This document shows positions 59,861 through 64,000 of a stretch of DNA of 64,000 nt, piece after piece. The position numbers and the translations under genes were made by a program. A model generated the notes under the pieces. That model made no database searches. It was not told where the DNA came from and worked only from the letters and a program-made list of their open reading frames with translations. Positions within the stretch are counted from its first letter, which is position 1. Each line of letters begins with the position of its first letter. Source of the stretch: Stenogyne calaminthoides (Eukaryota; Streptophyta; Magnoliopsida; Lamiales; Lamiaceae). Location: the NCBI GenBank assembly GCA_037126765.1, contig JBBCBC010000016.1:12946728-13010727 (forward strand), read 5' to 3'.

Positions 59861-61558
59861 TGATAGTCCCGGTGGAAAACCCATGAAATGCGGAATAATC
59901 ATGAAATGCATATAAAAACAGGGGTGAAGGAATGGTGATTCCAGATTTTTGTGTTTTAAGCTCATGTGTTGTGTTTTGCTTATAATCGAATGCATATGAC
60001 AAGATAAAAACGTAAAGCAGTAAAGAAAACAACAATGTATAGTGGTTCGGATACTCAAGCTCCTACATCCACTCTCCCTGTTCCTAGGGAAATTCCTTCC
60101 AACTAGACTTATCACCCTCTCGGGTTCGCCTCGGGACTTATCACCCTCCACGGGATTGCCTACAGATGTTTACCGAGTTCACACTCCAACGGGACTTATC
60201 ACCCTCACTTGGGATTGCCTACCCTCCCTTTCGGGATTGCTAGATGTTTACCGGGTTCACTCTCACCTAAAACTTAACCGAATCGATTTGGGTAAGGTTT
60301 GTTTGGTTTCAACTAGGTTGAGATTTTCCTTACATTTGTTTAGCCTCAATGCTAAGGTTGGAAAAATCTCTCTAAGCTAGGATACATCGTGGGTTGCTTA
60401 GATTGGGTTCTAGAACACTCTTGAACATATTTGTATATCTACAAACTTGTGTTATAGGGTGGGAATGCTTTGGGTATAACTCTCTTTGGCTCAGAAGCAT
60501 CTCGTGTTATAATCTCCACGATCCACACCTTAGAATGATGAAAGACCTTGTATTTATAGTGTGGATTTGAATGTTACCATTGGAGAGAATCACATTCAAA
60601 TCCATACTATTCTTGTAAGTACAACAACTTCTTCTTGGAATGGTTGTCTTCCTCTCGTTGGTCCACGTTAATCGATTCTAATCGGCTATATTCCTCGATT
60701 CCTCGCCTTGGAATCATTCAGATTCTCTGAGTCTCTGTGTCTTGAGACATCTTGAAGTCTTGATTCTATCGAGTCCTCGAGTTTATCCGAGTCTCGAGAT
60801 TTTTCATCCGAGCCTCGAGTTTATCCGAGCCTCGGGATACTTGATTCAAATAGACTTCTCTTGGCCGGACCTTGTCTCGATCGGGCATAACGACACTTCG
60901 AAGCCGACCGAGTCGATTCTCTGGTCGCATATCCCGACCTTCAGTCACTTTGACTCGAGCTATCGATTTCTTCTTTTGCGATCCGACTCACTCGACCGAT
61001 CCGATCAACACTTCGAGATCAATATCTCGGATAGCATCGGTCAAGACATTAGGTTTAGTATATCGGTTTAGCACATCCGATCTCAATCACGTCGATCTTG
61101 ATCATCCGCTTCATCTTCAGATCGATCTCGATCCGCCCGATCTTGATCATCCGCTCATCTGCTCCCTCTTCCGATCGCAACCTTCTCTTCCGATCTTCGG
61201 TCAATTTCTTTTTATCGGCTTTGTGCCGCTCTTCCGATCACCATATCGGCTGATCATTTGTTCTTCGATCATCCGATCGAAGTTCGTTACAGTCATCCCG
61301 ATCTTCGATCGGTGGCTTAGCTTTTCTTCTTTTTCGATTTTGCCTGACTCATCGGTTAACTTCGAACTCATCTAACTCATCGATCTCGATCTTGATCGGT
61401 CTCGTCGATCTCGATCTCGATCATCTACTTACGATTTAAGTGAGTTCCCCCAAACTTGTTCTTTTTTTTCCCCTCAACTTGTTATCTCAGAAATTAGCTT
61501 CAATAACACAAGTTGATAATGTTTTGGCATAATTCATCAAAACTAAAATATCTCAACA
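59861..61558 (+). mobile_element. Solo LTR (same family as 42,756-44,086), TSD ACATA
   Basis: It begins TGATAGTCCCGG and ends ATCTCAACA, with ACATA at 59,856-59,860 and 61,559-61,563. It shares TGTATAGTGGTTCGGAT, CTACATCCACTCT, several CGGGACTTATCACCCTC words and TTTTGGCATAAT with the first solo LTR. It is longer, mainly through degenerate CGATCTTGATC repeats (about 60,990-61,430), which yield spurious Ser/Arg/Asp-rich frames. Confidence 0.9.
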
Positions 61559-61563
61559 ACATA

Positions 61564-63105
61564 TGTATAGGTTCTTATATAGAACTAGATAGTGAGTTTA
61601 TTATGTAGCTCAACACCTGCATTAACTGGTTATAGTGTACAATAGTTTTACTCTAAATAAGAAACCCAAATCAAGTTTCATAACATTATATTATGGCCAT
61701 AATTTTTGTGGATCTGAATTCACGTAAACTTTTTATTTTCAAATATCACTGATGTATATATGAATGGTTACTCTTATGAATAAGCAATGTTATTATTGTG
61801 CTCACTATTTAAAAAGTATATAAATTTTTTAAATAGTGATACTCATTATGCATACCAATGATACTTGAACAAGAAAGTTAACATGAACTTTTTAATTCAC
61901 AAGGGACCTACCAATATTTTATTATTGGGTCTCTTGTGCACCCAAATACACCGTGCACTCATGTAACTAAATGATCAATTTGAAAAATATTTAACGCATT
62001 AAATATATTAGAAATGCTATGTGGATATATGTGTAAGATTGGAGCGAGTGCATATATCTTAGATTCATATACTAGTTGCACGTGAGAATTTCTCATATTA
62101 TATACAAGGATACAACCTCGTCGACTTGTCAAATTATGCATATACCTAATTTATTATTAAATTAATTATTTGAAGACTATAGTGATGGGAACAAATGGAT
62201 ATGTTACTTATTGTTGAGGTACTCTCATTTCACGTAAAAATTATGGAGTATAAAATTTATCAACTTTGTAGAAAAAAATAAAAAAATCAAATTGAATTAA
62301 TGAACAAATCGATATCGTGCATTTAATTTGCATCAATATATCACACATCATCACAAGGTCTAACCTAAAAATATGTCAAAAAGGTGACATTTTCATAGGC
62401 ATTTGAGTGGACCTATCTCACCTAACTAATTTGGACATATGTTTTGGCCCCTAACTACACTTCAGTTTCTCATTAAAATTATACTTAGGGAACAAATATC
62501 TGAATTAAGAAATATTAGGAAAAGTATTCCTGCATATCCAATAATTATTAAGGCGAGTCTCATATGAATCCAGTTACACCATATATTCATAGTGTATTTT
62601 ATAACCGTGCAATTTACTATACAAAATGCTGACTTGTGAAAGTACTTTTCATATTAATAATTATTATATTCAGTATATATAAATTGTATTTTTCAATATA
62701 ATAAATTGTATAATTTTAAAATGTATTATGAATGGACAATACATTTGAATGTATATAATACTTCACCTAATTGTTAATAATATATTTGTTGGTGAGCCAC
62801 TGAGCCTACACTATGTTGTCTTTATCACTTATGAAAAATTATGGCAGTTGAAACTTGAATCAAGTGTGAGAAAATAACGTCCCATATAATGCCTTGAATG
62901 TACTATAGTTGTAGTACAATGTACAACGGTGTGAAGCACGTGTACCAAATGCCATATTATCCTTTCATTTTAATGCCACGTCACTCAAAATGGACGGACC
63001 GGATTTTTATTCTTAATTATTTCATCTTTCATTTTCAATGACGAAAATACAAATATCTATAATATATTTTTAAATTTTCTCATTTCTCATACATTTGCTT
63101 CATTA
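61564..63105. other. Intergenic region with two GTGCAC-family copies
   Basis: 61,925-62,040 matches, in reverse, the right part of the 33,033-33,262 element (GGTCTCTTGTGCACCC then CACCGTGCACTCATG). 62,550-62,765 is a more decayed copy (GAGTCTCATATGAATCC). No gene is seen. Confidence 0.55.
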
Positions 63106-63107
63106 TA

Positions 63108-63835
63108 ATGTTTTTTTTTGAGAAAAGAACTTAAAAAAAGAGTAAAGAGAAGTACAAAATACAATCCTACAGACGAAGAGTAGTATAAAGTACAAATCCT
63201 TCAAACGAAGCACAAGTCCTTCAGACGAATGGTCGAAACACCGATTGGAACAACACCTACCTCGAACCAATCTTGAGGAACAGGGGAGGGGGAGAACCTC
63301 AATCCAGGTAAAAGCACACAGACAAAGGAAAGCCCCACACTAAGGTTTAAACCTTGTCCGAAAATATAATCAGGATTGCATCAAACAGAGCACCACCAAC
63401 AAACCCCCAAAATCCAGAACCGAAAGAAAGCAATAAAATAAACAAACAACAAACCCACAGAGGGAAGAAAACTCACAACAAACCCCTTAAAAGGAGCAAG
63501 CAGAAAAGAGGAAAAATCTAAACCCTAAAGCACAAAATAGAACAAAAGGTAAAGATAGCACAAAATAAAACAAAAATTAAAGATCCGACGGACCGAAACC
63601 GCCCACCGGTTGCCGTGACTCCGGTGGGGGAGATCGGTCCGACGAACCACCCATGACCTCTAAGCGACGCTCAAAACGGCAGGTTGCGATGTGACACAGT
63701 GCGACGGCGGGGGTTGGGAGAGTGCTGCGCGCAGGCGGCGGAGGGAGGTGGGCGGCGACAGTGGCGCAGGCGCAGTCTAGGTTTTTTGTTCTTGGGAGAG
63801 AAAAAATTAGAGAGAGAAATGAGATATTCATTAAT
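63108..63835 (-). mobile_element. LINE-like or processed retroposon, minus orientation
   Basis: On the minus strand it starts in a GC-rich CCGCC/GTCGCCG leader (about 63,780), passes through T-rich untranslated-type sequence and ends in poly(A) (poly(T) on plus at 63,111-63,119). This is the layout of a plant LINE or LINE-derived element lacking its open frames. A minus-strand frame at 63,577-63,831 is short and unrecognised. An exact target duplication was not found. Confidence 0.45.
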
Positions 63836-63950
63836 GTTATTACACCGTCTTGCGAGTGAATACATGGACTTCATGAATTCTCAAAATTAGATTCTCATGA
63901 ACGTCCACCCTCCCTAAAAAATTGGTTAAATTACTGAATAAATTTTAAAT

Positions 63951-63990
63951 GAGACACACTTACATGAGACCGTCTCACGATGAGACATGA
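63951..63990. repeat. GTCTCACGATGAGAC palindromic repeat, cut by the right edge
   Basis: GAGACACACTTACATGAGACCGTCTCACGATGAGAC-type sequence (in parts) is the inverse of the words at about 3,465-3,505 and 8,325-8,365 (GTCTCATCGTGAGACTGTTTCATG). It is a dispersed palindromic repeat end. Confidence 0.6.
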
Positions 63991-64000
63991 TATAAGTTGG

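Noticed and set aside
60872..61375. 167-codon Ser/Arg/Asp-rich frame
   Set aside because: It lies wholly inside the second solo LTR and is made of degenerate CGATC repeats.

Overview
This window looks like AT-rich nuclear DNA from a flowering plant, most likely a eudicot. The evidence is plant splice signals in two intact genes, plant transposon superfamilies (CACTA/En-Spm, Ty1-copia, Ty3-gypsy, hAT, PIF/Harbinger, Stowaway, LINE-like), microsatellites and G-box/site II promoter words. No species is assigned. Most of the window is nested transposable-element DNA. I recognise only two intact host genes, both reconstructed across introns.

Layout. 1-14,087 is the right-hand part of a CACTA (En/Spm) element. 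It holds a TNP2-type transposase running off the left edge (- strand), a 4.9-kb internal tandem duplication, a broken TnpA-like (Transposase_24) gene (+ strand), subterminal TTGGAA/TTCCAA repeats and a terminal TGTAGTG. 14,701-23,909 is a complete-length but dead Ty1-copia element with ~1.85-kb LTRs and a perfect TAAAT target-site duplication (TSD). 23,937 starts a second CACTA element, with a minisatellite, a Stowaway MITE inside that minisatellite, and a TnpA remnant. It is split by a gag-only Ty3-gypsy-like element (26,606-32,024, TSD ATATA), which itself carries a solo-LTR-like insert at its primer-binding site. 32-39 kb holds a hAT transposase relic, another Stowaway MITE, a compositionally distinct island of unknown (possibly organellar) origin and AT-rich repeats.

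Host genes. At 39,666-41,540 (-) a four-exon gene encodes a 334-aa OTU-type cysteine protease (candidate deubiquitinase), with G-boxes upstream. At 48,419-50,565 (+) a two-exon gene encodes a 252-aa multi-pass membrane protein resembling the plant DUF7733 family, with site II and G-box words upstream. At 53.1-55.5 kb (+) and 56.1-58.3 kb (-) there are exon-like blocks with splice signals but no convincing protein. They may be non-coding transcripts or decayed genes.

Between and after the genes lie two solo LTRs of one family (42,756-44,086, TSD CTGAG; 59,861-61,558, TSD ACATA), a 2.3-kb hAT-type element with an 8-bp TSD that contains a tandemly duplicated Stowaway and a Harbinger-type element, a Tourist-type MITE, and a LINE-like retroposon near the right edge. 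A small inverted-repeat family with GTGCAC-rich ends recurs across the window. The two intact genes are not functionally linked by anything visible. The main story is layered transposon insertion around two ordinary plant genes.
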